Part shown: one piece after another, positions 1 through 11,619 of the stretch | Numbering within the stretch: the first letter of the stretch is position 1 | How the letters are laid out: each line of letters opens with the position of its first letter | Assembly: GCA_037074705.1 (NCBI GenBank) | Contig: CM073593.1 | Coordinates: forward strand, 102,013,738-102,077,737 | Length of the DNA: 64,000 bases | Origin: Zhengitettix transpicula | Taxonomy: Eukaryota > Arthropoda > Insecta > Orthoptera > Tetrigidae | Reading direction: 5' to 3' | Notes under the pieces: generated by a model | Databases searched by the model: none | Told to the model about the DNA's origin: nothing | The model's input: only the letters and a program-made list of their open reading frames with translations | Program-made: the position numbers and the translations under genes

Positions 1-176
1 TTTAGGTGAATTTCCGGGTAGGATCCTTAAACCGTTGCCAGGGAGCCCTAGTTAACCCTTTAATACGTACCTCTACCCTTCTGCGTCCCCCCTCCCCCAC
101 TTTTAAATCTCTTCCTATGCTATTAAAGTGGAGTTGCCACCACGTGCTTATCTTCATGTACTCCGTACTCTAATAA
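1..176 (+). repeat. R1 repeat, 3' part, cut by window edge
   Basis: This is the 3' third of the R1 family: the TAGGATCCTTAAACC block, the CCCTAGTTAACCC block, the TATGCTATTAAAG block and the GGAGTTGCCACCA block are all in family order. The left part lies outside the window. It is more diverged than most copies: the final block reads TTCATGTACTCCGTACTC instead of the usual CTCATGTAGCCTG. A short A-rich tail follows. Seen in sequence by alignment to the other copies. Confidence 0.85.
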
Positions 177-622
177 AAATTAAAAAAACGATTTATTTTA
201 TTACTTTGATTCTTAATATTTATCACAAAAGCACATATTAAGCCGAAGATACGACTCAGGATTTCAATTATTTTCTAGAGGTGATTATTGATCACACGAA
301 AGAAGATTTTAAACGATGAGAAGAAAAACAGAAAGGAAAGGTAAAGAAAATACTTGCTTCCATGCAGAGTAATATTTCAGAAGATAAATATTTAAAATAT
401 TATTTCAATAATCCGCAAAACCGATTTAAGTCCTCAATTTTTATTTTCAAAAAATAAGCGAACTTCACAAAAAATAAAAGCAGAAGCTTTCGCCACGATC
501 CTGGAAAAATGTCTCAAATATTGCAACATATGTTACGAACACAATTTATAAAGGTAAATCTCAATTATTGACTCCAATAAAATACATTTACCTGAATCTT
601 TATATTTATTGTTATAATTTAC

Positions 623-664
<42 letters not shown>

Positions 665-1860
665 AAGTACAACGTTTCTTCAACAGATTTGTGGACCTCC
701 TCAAATACATAAAAAAGAAGGTTATATACTTGAGAAGATTATACTTGTTTTTATTTTTGTGACGTTTTTTGGCCATATTGATGCATAATCGTTATTCATG
801 ATTTATTATTGAAATTTTTTAGATTACTGATATTTTTTGTATAAATTTGTGATTTTTTTGTTTACACTTCTTGATACAAAAAACTAATGCTGTTTTCAAT
901 TTACATGTATTTTATTGTTTTTTTTATAAATATGTAATTTTGACTATGCAATTGTTAACTACACGACTTAGAACAGAATAATATTTTTTTAAATTATTTC
1001 AGTCTTGATTTCACTCGATTTAGACTGAAATGATACTTAAACTGTTTACCTGATTAATAATCTTCATTCGCTGACTGAAGAATCTTTATAAGTTTACGAA
1101 CAAACCTTTCAGTCGGACCGCACACTGAGGGTGGTACAAATTGGTTTATAAATTTATTTATAGAATATATAAGGGGTAGTTTCCCGGGTATTAAAATATT
1201 TTATTATAATAAAACTAGATGTCCATAATCGTAACACCAGGGGGAGGGAGATTTTTTTATTCAGAATCAGAATCTAAGAAGTAAAAAAATTCCAATGTTT
1301 GATAGAGGGTTAATATTGTCTTTAGATGTAAATAATAAAAATTGTTTAAATATATTTTAAAAAAAATTATTGTTAGATATAAAAAATACAGACAGGTAAA
1401 ATTATAAAAATAAATAAATAAAGGTATCGCAGAATTTTTTGTGTGGATTTTTTAATAACAAAACCATTCTTTATTTGTCGTGAAATATATTTTAGATGTA
1501 TACTTCATTTATTATTTATAATTATTGTTACTGATAAAATATTTAAAGAATATGTGTATTGATTTTGATGAAAATGTATGTCTAGTTGAAGCTCCAAATA
1601 ATATCTAAATATTTAATTGAAATCCTTAGTATTAATATTATTAAAAGGTTTCTTCTTATCTTTTTCAAAAAATAATATCTCAATTACTAATTTCCACTCA
1701 TTTCGCTTCAACTTAAGGTTACACGAATCACTCAGAAAAAAGGAAACGTGTGGAGTTGAAACTAAAAGCAGCGTTGCACATCTGATTGATTGATTTTCCA
1801 CAACGAAATGCGGATAAATAGAGTTAGAAAATTTGGGGAGTGTAGGAGCGTGAATTAGTT
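177..1860. other. AT-rich sequence without recognisable genes
   Basis: The stretch is AT-rich with poly-A and poly-T runs and a (TA)n tract at about 626-661. The short frame read through that tract is simple-sequence translation. I see no member of the R1-R5 families here and no coding signal. Confidence 0.6.
626..661. repeat. (TA)n microsatellite
   Basis: About 18 uninterrupted TA units. Confidence 0.95.
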
Positions 1861-1867
1861 AGCGTGT

Positions 1868-1913
1868 TTGTGAGTGAGTGTGTGTGTGTGTTCGTGTGTG
1901 TGTGTGTGTGTTT
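1868..1913. repeat. (TG)n microsatellite, interrupted
   Basis: Two TG runs are separated by TTCG. A second short TG run lies at about 2415-2430. Confidence 0.9.
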
Positions 1914-2039
1914 TTGAGCACCTGCATCAGCAATAAAGATTAATCGTCCGAAGCTGAAAACGCTTTGTTGGTAGGTGTGGCAGCGACTCTGATATTGGAC
2001 AAAGCCTCTTTCTTTTTTTAATAAAAAAAATATAACTGA

Positions 2040-2680
2040 AAAAAGCTCAACACAACGAACGCAACGTGACGCTTTGCGACCGCCACAATCAACCAGTTCC
2101 CTACCCTCTAACCATCCAACCCCCTAACTTCTCTCTTCACAACCCTCCCCCACCCCCCGAAGCCTCACACACCTCTTTTGTCCAGCTAATGACCGTTTTC
2201 TGTCAGCGCTGATCTGTTTCACATGTCCATCAATTAGTGAACAGCAAAAAAAAGTCTTTTTTTGTCAATTTCCAGGGGAAAAAAATTCTGAAATTCTAAA
2301 TAAAAATGCATGGCCCAGAGACACTCTAATGTATATAGTGCGAACACAATGGCGCTAAAGGTGACCGTGAGGCACAACTGGGCTGTCGTCCCGTTTGGTC
2401 AATTTAATAATTCAGTGTGTGTGTGTGTGTTGGAGTGGGGTTGGGTGGTGATAATCTGTGGGTGGGTGTGAGGTACGCTTTTAAGCGATGCATTTGTTAC
2501 CCCCCTTCTCGTCCCGACGGTGAAATATTGACAGTTGACAGACAGGCAACCCCTCGTCCCCTGCCGCCCCAGCAACCCGCCAACCCTATCACAAAAAAAG
2601 TCCCACGCTTAAAGCGTCTATTTTCTAGGGCAGTGAAAAGAGGGTGGTGGTGGGTGCTGAATTTATAAAGTTAAAAGAGG
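2040..2680. other. C-rich, higher-GC island without recognised gene
   Basis: Base composition rises in GC relative to both flanks, with runs of C (CCCTCCCCCACCCCCC-like) and a TG run. The 83-residue frame at 2417-2668 begins inside the TG run and has no recognisable domain, so I do not call it. The island could hold regulatory sequence, but nothing specific is visible. Confidence 0.35.
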
Positions 2681-4430
2681 TGTATTAAACGCTTAACCTT
2701 GATTGATGGCAATATTACTGGTGCGGTCAGAAACGTTGGCGAGGAATGTGGTCGGTTTATAAAAGAAAATAGAGTTATTAACTGGGAAATTTTAAGGGTA
2801 AATTGAGCGGAAAAATTGGTTACGTTGCGATCAACACGCAATAGATTCCTTAAGTCGTGAGGCTCATTTTACAATTCCATCTAACTAATAAAACATGTCT
2901 TATTTCAATTCTACAGCGTTATGTTTAATTGCTCCCATGTCTCTTGTTTTATGGCAACTTCAACTCGCAAGCTTTTTGGACAATGAATTAGCACTTCACT
3001 CACTCAATAAACCACTCTCTCAGAAAATACAATTTAAATACCATAATAATCTCTAAAAAAATTTAATCCGTGTTTCTTTAATTTTCTTAATAATTTTTTT
3101 TTCCTTTTACAGAAATTCTGTTAATAATTAAATAATAAAAACGAAAGTTTTATAAGAATCAGTTACATTTATTAGAATATGGAAGTCACACAGTCAAATT
3201 TTAACATATTTAATATTTGACGCATCTATGTTGACATACAGACACACTTTATGAGGTTTAAGTATTGAACACTTACGTATTATAATATTCAAAAACATAT
3301 TCCTCCCCTTCTGACGTGTACCATTGTCTTTCGGCTATATTAAAACTTATATAAGATTCTTTTTTCCTCCTTAGACGTCTTAAATACTTATATTTATATA
3401 TAGCAATTCACCCTTAGAAATTCAACAAACCATCGAGAAGTGTTTTTCCCACTGAAGACTAACCACTCTCTTTGCAGAACATAAAAACCAAATTTCCATA
3501 ATAATCTTTAATATATTTTAATCTATGTTTCTTTCCATGTCCTTAATAAGTTTTTATTTTATCGAAAAATAACGTCGGATAAATTTAAAATTAGAAAATG
3601 CTTCAAGTACTCAAAAGAAAAATTAAAACATTTTTATTTTCCACAAAAGTGTCAATTGTTTTATTTCTTGTATGATCAAATATACGGAGTCACAAGTACA
3701 GTACGGTTTTACTGAATAAAATATTTAATAAAAATTCCTCTGCGTCAACACTTGGAAAACCTTTTGAGAACGTAAAATAGTACAGTAATTTTCCCTATCT
3801 TCATGAATATATAAATTAGTTTTGTGGGGGAAACATTATTTCGCGTCCATTAGTTTTTACCCCGTAATAAACTTAAATGATTCTCTTCGCAAAATCAGAT
3901 AATTTAAACTTAAAAAATTGCATTAAAAGCCTTATTGATATTTTGGTTCAATTATTAATAATTATTATTATCACATGTCTCTGTGATATATTTTTAAGAT
4001 TAATCTGTGAAATCCTGCTGAGATAAAGATGGCTTGTTAACTTTTAATGCTTCATAACAAAATTAATGATATCCCTTTGTCATTTATTATATTCTTTTTT
4101 TATTTCTTCAAACGTTACTGTTTCTGTATTTTATAATACTTTCAATACCCAATGATGCTGAATTTATCTCTGTAACCCCTTACAATCTTACCTTCTTATA
4201 TATAAATGAAATAAAATATGATTATCATGCCAATCGTTAATATTACCTTTGACTGAAAAATTCCGAATTTCAGATGTCGAAATGAGAATTTTTTAAAAAT
4301 ATATTATAGATTTGTTGATTTAATAGTTTTAAATACGATAGAGTTTTAAGTAGAAAAATTATAATTTTTAATTTTAAATATATTTCATGTTTTTCGGCTC
4401 ATTACGAATGTTCCCTGTGCTACGAGGGCT
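2681..4430. other. AT-rich sequence, no features seen
   Basis: AT-rich intergenic-type DNA. I see no repeat of the families listed here, no tandem array and no coding signal. Confidence 0.5.
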
Positions 4431-5060
4431 GCAGGATTACCGTGACTGCGGGGTAGTGGCCTGAGGGGCTTTAATAAGCGTCGACGAGGCAGCAAGAGAG
4501 GGTGGAAAGCACTTCAGGGGTTCAACCCTGATCTAATAACTACTCATACAGGGGTCGAGATGGATCCTCCACCTCTCAGCTTCTCTCTACCCTTTCATAT
4601 TATTATTTTTTTTCGAGAAACTTTGTTGCCGCAATGTCCGGGGTTGCTACACTCCCTCCCGTTCCGTTACTTCAAAACTACCCTTGTAGTTCACTGTACT
4701 CTACGCCAAAACATCCTCCTAACTCACCTTCATCCCTTCAAAGTCTCTCTCTCTCTTTGCCTGGATACAATTTGTCGTCTGTCTCACTCTATCCGTCTCG
4801 CTCTCTCTTTATCTGAGTAGCCAACATTAAAAATGTCTCCATGAAGCCTCCCCCTTCCTTCAATTTACCCTCCAGTGACCGCTACCGTTTCCGTCCTTTG
4901 CCTTGAAAATTTCATGCAGTCGTTCTGTATTAATGTAAGCTTCCTACCTCGTTGGAAGGAACTTTATAATTCCACGTTTAACAAAAAGTTTTTTTTATGA
5001 TGCTGAATGTCACCAAAGCAGTGTGGCCTGGCTTATTTAACCATCCACCTTTTCTCTGGA
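4431..5060. other. Higher-GC, pyrimidine-rich island
   Basis: A CT-rich strand bias (CTCTCTCTCTTTGCC-like) makes two overlapping frames at 4560-4820. Their residue content is Leu/Ser/Pro, as expected from pyrimidine-rich DNA. No gene is called. Confidence 0.35.
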
Positions 5061-5527
5061 GAGGGCGAAACTAAAATTAAATAAAACGTGATACGTAGAC
5101 CTTTACCATATTACAGTACATTTTTTATTGATTTTTTAATAAAATATTAACTTGTCTCATTTATTTAGTTTTTCTTCTATTTTTTATAATTTAAAATATC
5201 AGTTTATTAGACTATAACGAATTTTCTCACTAATTTATTTCATTTTCAATCCATGAAAATAATTATATTTAAACCGTTAAATTAAAATCTATTTAACATT
5301 TGTAATAATCTGAATTTTTTAAAAAAAAACGTTTAAAACACCAGGTCAGATAAATTTATTGTGTGTACAAACCATAGGTTAGAAATTTGGTATTATAAAT
5401 TTTCTTATAATAAATTTTAACTGAATTGAATTGTAATTATTTACATGAAGACTTATCAATCTATATTAAATATTATGTTTCAAATATTATAATATTTTTT
5501 CCTGTCCGAAGGCTTCTGTTTTTATTA

Positions 5528-6385
5528 TTTACTAGCTGGGTGCCCGGCGTTGCCCGAGATGTCATTTATCCATAACCCCCCGATTTTTTCGTTATTTTTA
5601 TGTAACGCAACACGACCCCATCCCCCTAAATGTGTTATCGGCCAGGTTGCATTGTTTGAAAATTATCTAAATTAAATTAATAATGTGGTACTTAATTTAG
5701 TAATTTCCGAAGATAAATAATTAATTTTTATTTAAATTAGAAACTATTTGTTTAATTTTATTTATTTTTCTGCAAATCAATTTTCTTTAAGCGGCGTTCC
5801 CATATTCATCTTCTTCGTATTCCGTAATTATGTTTTTTAAATCAATAATTACTATACTTATAATGATTACAAATGTAAAATTATAGTCAATTATTTTTTT
5901 ATTCGTTCCATAAGTTTTCATGTAAAGTCCCATAAACACAAATAAATGATCTTCTCTAATATGAAGAAGAAACAGTAGGTGTCTAATGCAGTTCCCAATA
6001 TTCACGTGCATTTCTTGTTCTCATGTTTTAAACACAGTGATAAATAATACCCCGGAATCGAGTCCAAACTCGAATGTGTTTGCGTTATTTTCATTTAATG
6101 TCACTCCACCCCCAACCCTTACAGGTGTACCACTCCCATGCCGAAAGGTGTTGCAATTATACACAAACCACATCAGTAGAAATACAATCAATAAAATTAA
6201 ACCTGAAATTTTTTTATTCAACGCATATATCTGTCGTGTTTGCATGTTCCAAAATTTCCACCCCGCCCACACCTGCCCCTGGGGATTAAATGCCAAGTTT
6301 AATGTCATAATTAAACTCAGCGACATCCATAACGTTCGATTTGACTCCAATCTCGGTTGTATTCGCGTTATTTTCATGTAAAGCA
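5528..6385 (+). repeat. R4 repeat, two to three internal monomers
   Basis: It starts with ACTAGCTGGGTGCCCGGCG followed by TTGCCCGAGATGTCAT. It contains repeated monomers with ACTCAGCGACATCCATAAC, a GACTCCAATCTCG-type block, GCGTTATTTTCATGTAA and a C-rich CCACCCCCAACCC block. Related copies are at 10885-11275 and 62040-62465. The monomer occurs at about 6056-6150 and again at 6300-6385. This GCCCGGCGTTGCCC type of repeat is widespread in invertebrate genomes, but I cannot assign it to a named family. The open frames on both strands at 5986-6386 are incidental. Confidence 0.7.
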
Positions 6386-6389
6386 TGAC

Positions 6390-7670
6390 AGACTCAAGTT
6401 TTTTTTAGTTTTAATTACATTACAAGCAGAAGCTCAAAAATTATGTATGAGATAAAAAGATTTGAATATATAAAAACGTTCATATAAGTTTAAAATAAAA
6501 TAATAAAAAATTAAAAGCAATGTTAGACTTAAAAAATAAACGCCACTCTACGTTTAGTATTTTCAGGTGTAGATATAAAATTAATAACAGCTTTTGAATT
6601 AACACAAGTTTTCTCAAATTCTTGTTTTTCACTACACCTGAGGCGAAGCAACAACGATTTCAGAAATGTATTGTGTCGTATTTCTTCCTCAAGCCTAATC
6701 CTGGTCTTATTTTTGGCAAGTTTATTATTAAGAAATTTTGAGTACTGGTGGACATAATTGTAGCGCATCGACAGTAAACCATTGAGCCGTTGAGTGAGAG
6801 AGAAAGAAACAGAGCATGGGGGTAGTAAATGAAAGAAACAACTTTCAGAAGTATTGGGGAAGCGCCTCCAGAAAACAGGTCTAGACTTCCTGAATGAACA
6901 GTAGGGATTTTGTAGATCCTTCGGGTGCGAGAAAGGAATTTTAAAGCACAACGAACCTATCTGAACGATCGACAGCTAACTTCCCCTTTTCCGAACGCAG
7001 ATATCCGAGATAATTGAATCTGGCGAAGATATATACTTTCCAATAATCCACTCTCTCTTTTTCTTGCAGCATTCTCTGATTTAATTTATACCTCACGCGC
7101 TTATACTCGTCCTTAAAATAATTGATTTAATTTCACTGCCTACGTTACGTTAATCAGTGAAACTATATTGTAGCTTCAATCATTCCTTTTTCTTATACAA
7201 TTTATTACTATATCAACGTCTATACTTTGATTTTCCTTCACAAAATTATATTAATATACTTTAAATGCATTCAGATGTTTCAACAGATTTTTATTTTCAC
7301 CCACATCACATCCATAGTAATTTAGATAAAATTTAAAAATATATCATTTGTTATATCGGTTAAAATTACTTACTTTAAAACACTGTAAATTTTTCAAACC
7401 TTTTCTACTTAAATATTTGTTCAAGTCCAGGATTTTAAAGGATAATTTTCTCGATTATTCTATTATAACCCCAATTTTTAGAATAGATTCTGCAGACTGG
7501 TAAGTCCTGGGAATAATCGAAGATGACTGACAACAACGAACGCTCATAATATATTAATTGATTTGTTTTATGGCCAATTGAGTCAGAAAAAATTACTAAA
7601 TTGTTTGATTAATAAATATTTTAATTAAAGTTCAATTTATATTTAATAAATTTCGGTCGTGGTCCTTGTG
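6390..7670. other. AT-rich sequence, no recognised gene
   Basis: A 140-residue frame lies on the minus strand at 6529-6951 within a slightly GC-richer patch. It has no recognisable motif and no repeat copy elsewhere in the window. It is not called. Confidence 0.4.
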
Positions 7671-7884
7671 TGAGATATAAATTATCTTTATTATAATTAA
7701 ATTCCGTTGATAATTATTAAAATTTAAGAGGATTTTCGAACGTGTTTTTTTAATCTATATATCAGGAAGTTATAAAAAAAAATTAGTTCTCCTTTCTGCT
7801 TATAAATAAAATTTTAACACCTCAACAGTTTCTAACAATGTGTGACCTTTTCTTAAATTTTTCATTGAAAATATAATCAATTAA

Positions 7885-8077
7885 AAAATTTTTTGACCCA
7901 ATATCAGTCAATATTTTATTGATTTACGTTTCTGTACGTGTTTGTACCTTCCTCAGGTCTTTCCTGCGGACAAATAAAGTTGTAATATCAAGAAGCGTTG
8001 GAAGGTACAAACACGTACCAAAACGTTGTCGTAAAAAAATAAATAAAAAATATTGTCTGATATTGGTCTAAAAAAAC
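7885..8077. repeat. Inverted pair with hammerhead-like core
   Basis: The left arm (about 7885-7960) and right arm (about 7996-8077) are inverted. Both contain GGTACAAACACGTAC next to a CAGAAACGT or CAAAACGTTG block, and an outer block CCAATATCAGTCAATATTTT. Read on the minus strand, the left arm gives CTGAGGA, AG, GTAC, loop AAACAC, GTAC, A, then GAAACGT. That matches the CUGANGA...GAAA layout of a hammerhead core with a 4-bp stem II. The right arm is decayed (GTTGGA and CAAA in place of the core). Confidence 0.6.
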
Positions 8078-8898
8078 TGCAGTATTTATTAAATATTAAC
8101 AGACGTAAAAACACAAATTTAAAAAAAAAATTAAATGTTATTTCTATTAATCAACTCATTTAATAATTTTTAGGATTTAATTTAATAGAAAATAACACAA
8201 TTAACAACTGTAAAGACGAGTATAACAGACTGAAAAATAATTTGGAACAATAAAAAATTTGAAAGTGAATAGACGTTTCGGTCAGCTGTTGAGATCTTTG
8301 TCAGTACTAGAGTCAGACCTGAAATGTCCAAAGTTAGGAAGAATTACAATGAAGATAAGTTCTTTAGCAAACCACCATAAATGTTATGTAAATAAGAAGT
8401 GACTTGTTTTACACATAAATAAAATATTTTGGCCTCAATATGGGGCATTTCTGAATTATTATAATCATTCCTATAATTTTAATTTTTGTTAGTATTAATT
8501 CAAAAGGTTTATCAGGGTAATGAGGCTATTTTTTTTCAAAAATTATTTTATGTTTATTTTACTCTATTGCCAAATGTTATTAAATAAATCTGTCTGTCTG
8601 TCTATCTAGAACGACATTTTCAATCTATTGGAAAATATCATATATAATTATAGTTTGTGGTTGACCACGAATAGATTGTCCAATGTTTGAGGTTACATTC
8701 TACATATGAAAAAGTTGATTACTGTGTCCTCTTCTTTATTATTTACATTTATCGTGTCTTTTTATTTTAACTACTGCGGTTATTTGTAGCACCTTTTTTT
8801 ATGAATAAACCTAATTGACGTTGTTAAGTAATAATTATAATAACTATAACTTATAGTTAATATAGTCTCTGTTTGACTTTGAACGTTACGTCATCATA

Positions 8899-8976
8899 TT
8901 AACCCTTTGCACTCGACGGCTCCGGTTCGGAGCCATTTAAAATTATCTTCAAGCTCGAGGGCTCCGCTACGGAGCT
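8899..8976. mobile_element. Possible piggyBac-type terminus with twin hairpins
   Basis: TTAA at 8899-8902 is followed by CCCTTTGCACTCG. This is the layout of a piggyBac-like end, which sits at TTAA and begins CCY. Two hairpins follow: GGCTCCG-GTT-CGGAGCC at 8918-8934 and GGCTCCG-CTA-CGGAGCT at 8960-8976. I did not find the partner end nearby, so this may be a fragment or coincidence. Confidence 0.3.
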
Positions 8977-9079
8977 GATATATAAATATATATATTAAAA
9001 AAAACACGTTCAAAAATCCTCCCTAATTTTAATAATTATCAACGGAATTTAATTATAATGAAGATAATTATAATAAAGT

Positions 9080-10249
9080 CAATTTGACCTTCGTGGTTTA
9101 ACTGTACGTTTTCCTTGATGTTCGTTTCAAGTTATTTATCGTTGTACAATCCATTATCAACTTTAAATATTTTATTTGTCACTGCTGTTACGAAGTAAAC
9201 AATTTTTTTTATAGCACCACTAACCATTAAGGTAAAAGTGTTTATGGTAGGTGAAAGTTATATAATGCTATGGATTAATCCATAATAATTAATTACAATT
9301 TATTCCATTAAAAACATCCCACACATATATACAAAAAAAATAAAAAAAAGGTTATTCACTCAGGAGCTATACCAATTTCGAAAAACCATTCCAAATTAAG
9401 GTTTATAAATATATTTTCAAGTAAAAAAAATGTACCCTACCTTATATTATTATATTTACGGCACGACGTAGATAATCCCCCATTGTCAGAGGAATGACGT
9501 CGACACGATCGAGCTAAGTGTGTCCCTTCCAGATCTGAAAGGGGTCATGACAAGAGATGGGATACGAAGAGAGAAGAGAATAGGGAGAGAAAGAGATAGG
9601 GAGAGAAGGAGAGTGAATATTGCATGTTGAAGTGGCTTTTCGGCTGCTGAGGCCAGAAAAGAGACGATGCTTTAATATGGATTTATTATGGAAAGCTTTT
9701 AGCAATAGGAAGGGAATACCAGCCATTTGCAAATGTTAATGAAGACGAAAAGCAGCTTTCTTTCGGGGGACGGGGAAGGAAGTAGTGACAAAGGGCAGCA
9801 CCTCCTATCCGGCCAAAAAAAAAATTGAAAATATTGACGACTAATATACGTCTTTGACGCCAAACTCCCAAGAATGTTCGATTCTAAGTCACAAAATAAT
9901 ATCTCATTAACAGAATGTTCCGTAATGTTTTTCCAAACCAGAAATATTATCCACTAAATAAAACAGAGGGTATACCTTTATTTATTCGTAATTAACAAAT
10001 TAGTGAACGCAACCAATTATATTTCAACCTAAGTTTCTTTTTTTTAAAAAAAAAAATATTTTCAGTCTTCCTTTTATTTTATTACCCAAATTTTATAGTC
10101 TACAATTTTACAAAAATCTATAACTCAATAAATTTTAAATAATCACTTTGTTTATAAATGAATTTCTTTCATAATACTAATTACATTTTTGAAAATCGCA
10201 AACTATGGTAGTTACGTTGGCAAACAAATTTTATAAATATTATAACGTC
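9080..10249. other. AT-rich sequence with a purine-rich patch
   Basis: Mostly AT-rich. A GA-rich patch spans about 9545-9620. Minus-strand frames at 9514-9871 run through it and show no recognisable domain. Confidence 0.4.
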
Positions 10250-10263
10250 TATGATGTTTGTTT

Positions 10264-10760
10264 ACAGGTCTGCGAGGGCTATTCTCTCGCAGGCAGAACC
10301 TTGTAGGAGAGATACGAGGGGGCTACCTTTGGGGATGCCTTTTCCTCTCCGTTTTTGAACAAAGGTTCCCACAAGCCGAGGCACCTCGGCCTGTTCTGAG
10401 AGGTGTATGTTCCGGGGTCACAGACCTTGGGTATACGGTAAGAGTTGCCCGCTATTCCTATTGGAATAGCCGGCCAGCTGCCTCCTAAAGTGATCGAGGC
10501 ACGGAGAATGGAATGCTGCGTCCCCACAGCAAACTCCTCTCCTGCTATCGGAACCTGATTCAGGTTTTTCTTGGGTTTCCCTGCATTACTTTTAGGCGAA
10601 TGCCGGGTAGGATCCTTAAAATATAGCCCGGGGGCCCTAGTTAACCCTTGGCTACCTTCCTCTACCCTTCCGCATCCCCCTTTCCAAATCCCTTCGTATG
10701 CTTTTAAAGGGGAGTTGCCACCATGTGGATTACCCTCATGTAGCCCTAAAATAAAATAAA
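10264..10760 (+). mobile_element. R1 SINE-like element, near full length
   Basis: It begins with one 5' hairpin module (CTGCGAGGG...CTCTCGCAGG, from 10270) and ends at GTAGCCCTAAAATAAAATAAA. The expected block between CGCTATCGGAA and CCTGATTCAGG (the GGGCGTGGGACAAGTACC part) is deleted. Flanking target-site duplication: ATGATGTTTGTTT at 10251-10263 and ATGAAGTTTGTTT at 10762-10774, 13 bp with one mismatch. The 167-residue minus-strand frame and 76-residue plus-strand frame within it are open frames of the repeat. Confidence 0.85.
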
Positions 10761-10884
10761 TATGAAGTTTGTTTGAAGTCATGCATATTTATTATTACTG
10801 TTATTATTTAACAAGAAGCCACTTGGTGTTTTAAATATTAAAACTCGTTCTAATAGACAAATCTTTACTTATATAACTAACTAA

Positions 10885-11275
10885 CTGAGTGCCGACATTG
10901 CTCGAGTTGTCATAATTAAACTCAGCGACATCCATAACCAAGGATTTGAGTCCAATCTCGCTTGTTAATGCGTTAATGTAACTATCCTCCACATCACCCC
11001 TAATAGTGATACCCTCCATGACAAAAATGGAATTCGAAATTGAACACAAACAACTTCGGGAGAAACACTATAAATCTCGTTGACCGTCGATAACTATTTA
11101 TCTGACGAAAATATAGGCCGTTGTAGCATGTTTAAAAATTTCCACACCTGGTAGTTGCGTCTTAACCCCCACAGGGTTTGTTTCCGGATCGCCACGTGTA
11201 CCAAATTTGGTCAAATTCATTTCCACTGGTGTAGATTTGTATGCAGAACACACACACACAAGTACAGATTACATT
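10885..11275 (+). repeat. R4 repeat
   Basis: Blocks in order: GAGTGCCGACATTGCTCGAG, ATTAAACTCAGCGACATCC, a GAGTCCAATCTCG-type block, CATGTTTAAAAATTTCC, then CCACGTGTACCAAATTTGG and GGTCAAATTCATTTCCACTG, ending near a short (AC)n. The internal order matches 62040-62340. Confidence 0.65.
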
Positions 11276-11445
11276 CAGCCATGTAAATATAAAATTTCGT
11301 CTGGCTCAGTTTCAATGAAAACATTAACTTAGACTTAGAAATTTAATCAAGAGATATTTAAATTAAAATGAAAATGTTTCATCCGTTATGAAAATTAATA
11401 ATAAAAAATATAATCAAATTGAAACCTAAGAAGTGAACGTTTGAG

Positions 11446-11612
11446 TTTTGTCAAATTAGTTGTGCAGTTGTATCGCTCTAGACTCTTTTTGTTTGTTTTT
11501 TTAATTTTCTTATCACCTGAAGAAAGGAACAAGGTTTCCAGAAAAGTTATGTGGTCTTTATATCATCACTTCTTTTATCTGTATTTTGGCTGTGTTTCTT
11601 ATTATTAATATT
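11446..11612 (+). repeat. R2 repeat
   Basis: It has the family blocks GTGCAGTTGTATCGCTCTAG, ATCACCTGAAGAAAGGAAC, CCAGAAAAGTTATGTGG and the downstream TATCATCACTTCTTTT. The CTGAAGA...GAAAAGTT core is a degraded form of the family's CTGACGA...GAAACGTT. Confidence 0.7.
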
Positions 11613-11619
11613 TAAATTG

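Larger units (their letters stand above)
7676..9073. repeat. Long inverted-repeat structure (arms about 90 bp)
   Basis: The left arm at about 7676-7766 and the right arm at about 8976-9073 are reverse complements. The shared block on the right arm includes AACACGTTCAAAAATCCTCC and TTATCAACGGAATTTAATT. I estimate high identity by eye. The enclosed 1.2 kb holds a second, smaller inverted pair (7885-8077) and a solo piggyBac-like terminus (8899). It could be a non-autonomous DNA transposon with long terminal inverted repeats, or two inverted copies of another repeat. I see no target duplication that decides this. Confidence 0.6.

Noticed and set aside
4515..4530. GGGGTTCAACCCTG as a tRNA B box or T-arm
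   Set aside because: No cloverleaf or A box could be found around it.
6021..6386. Overlapping 121- and 131-residue frames on opposite strands
   Set aside because: They lie in an R4 repeat and cancel as coding evidence.
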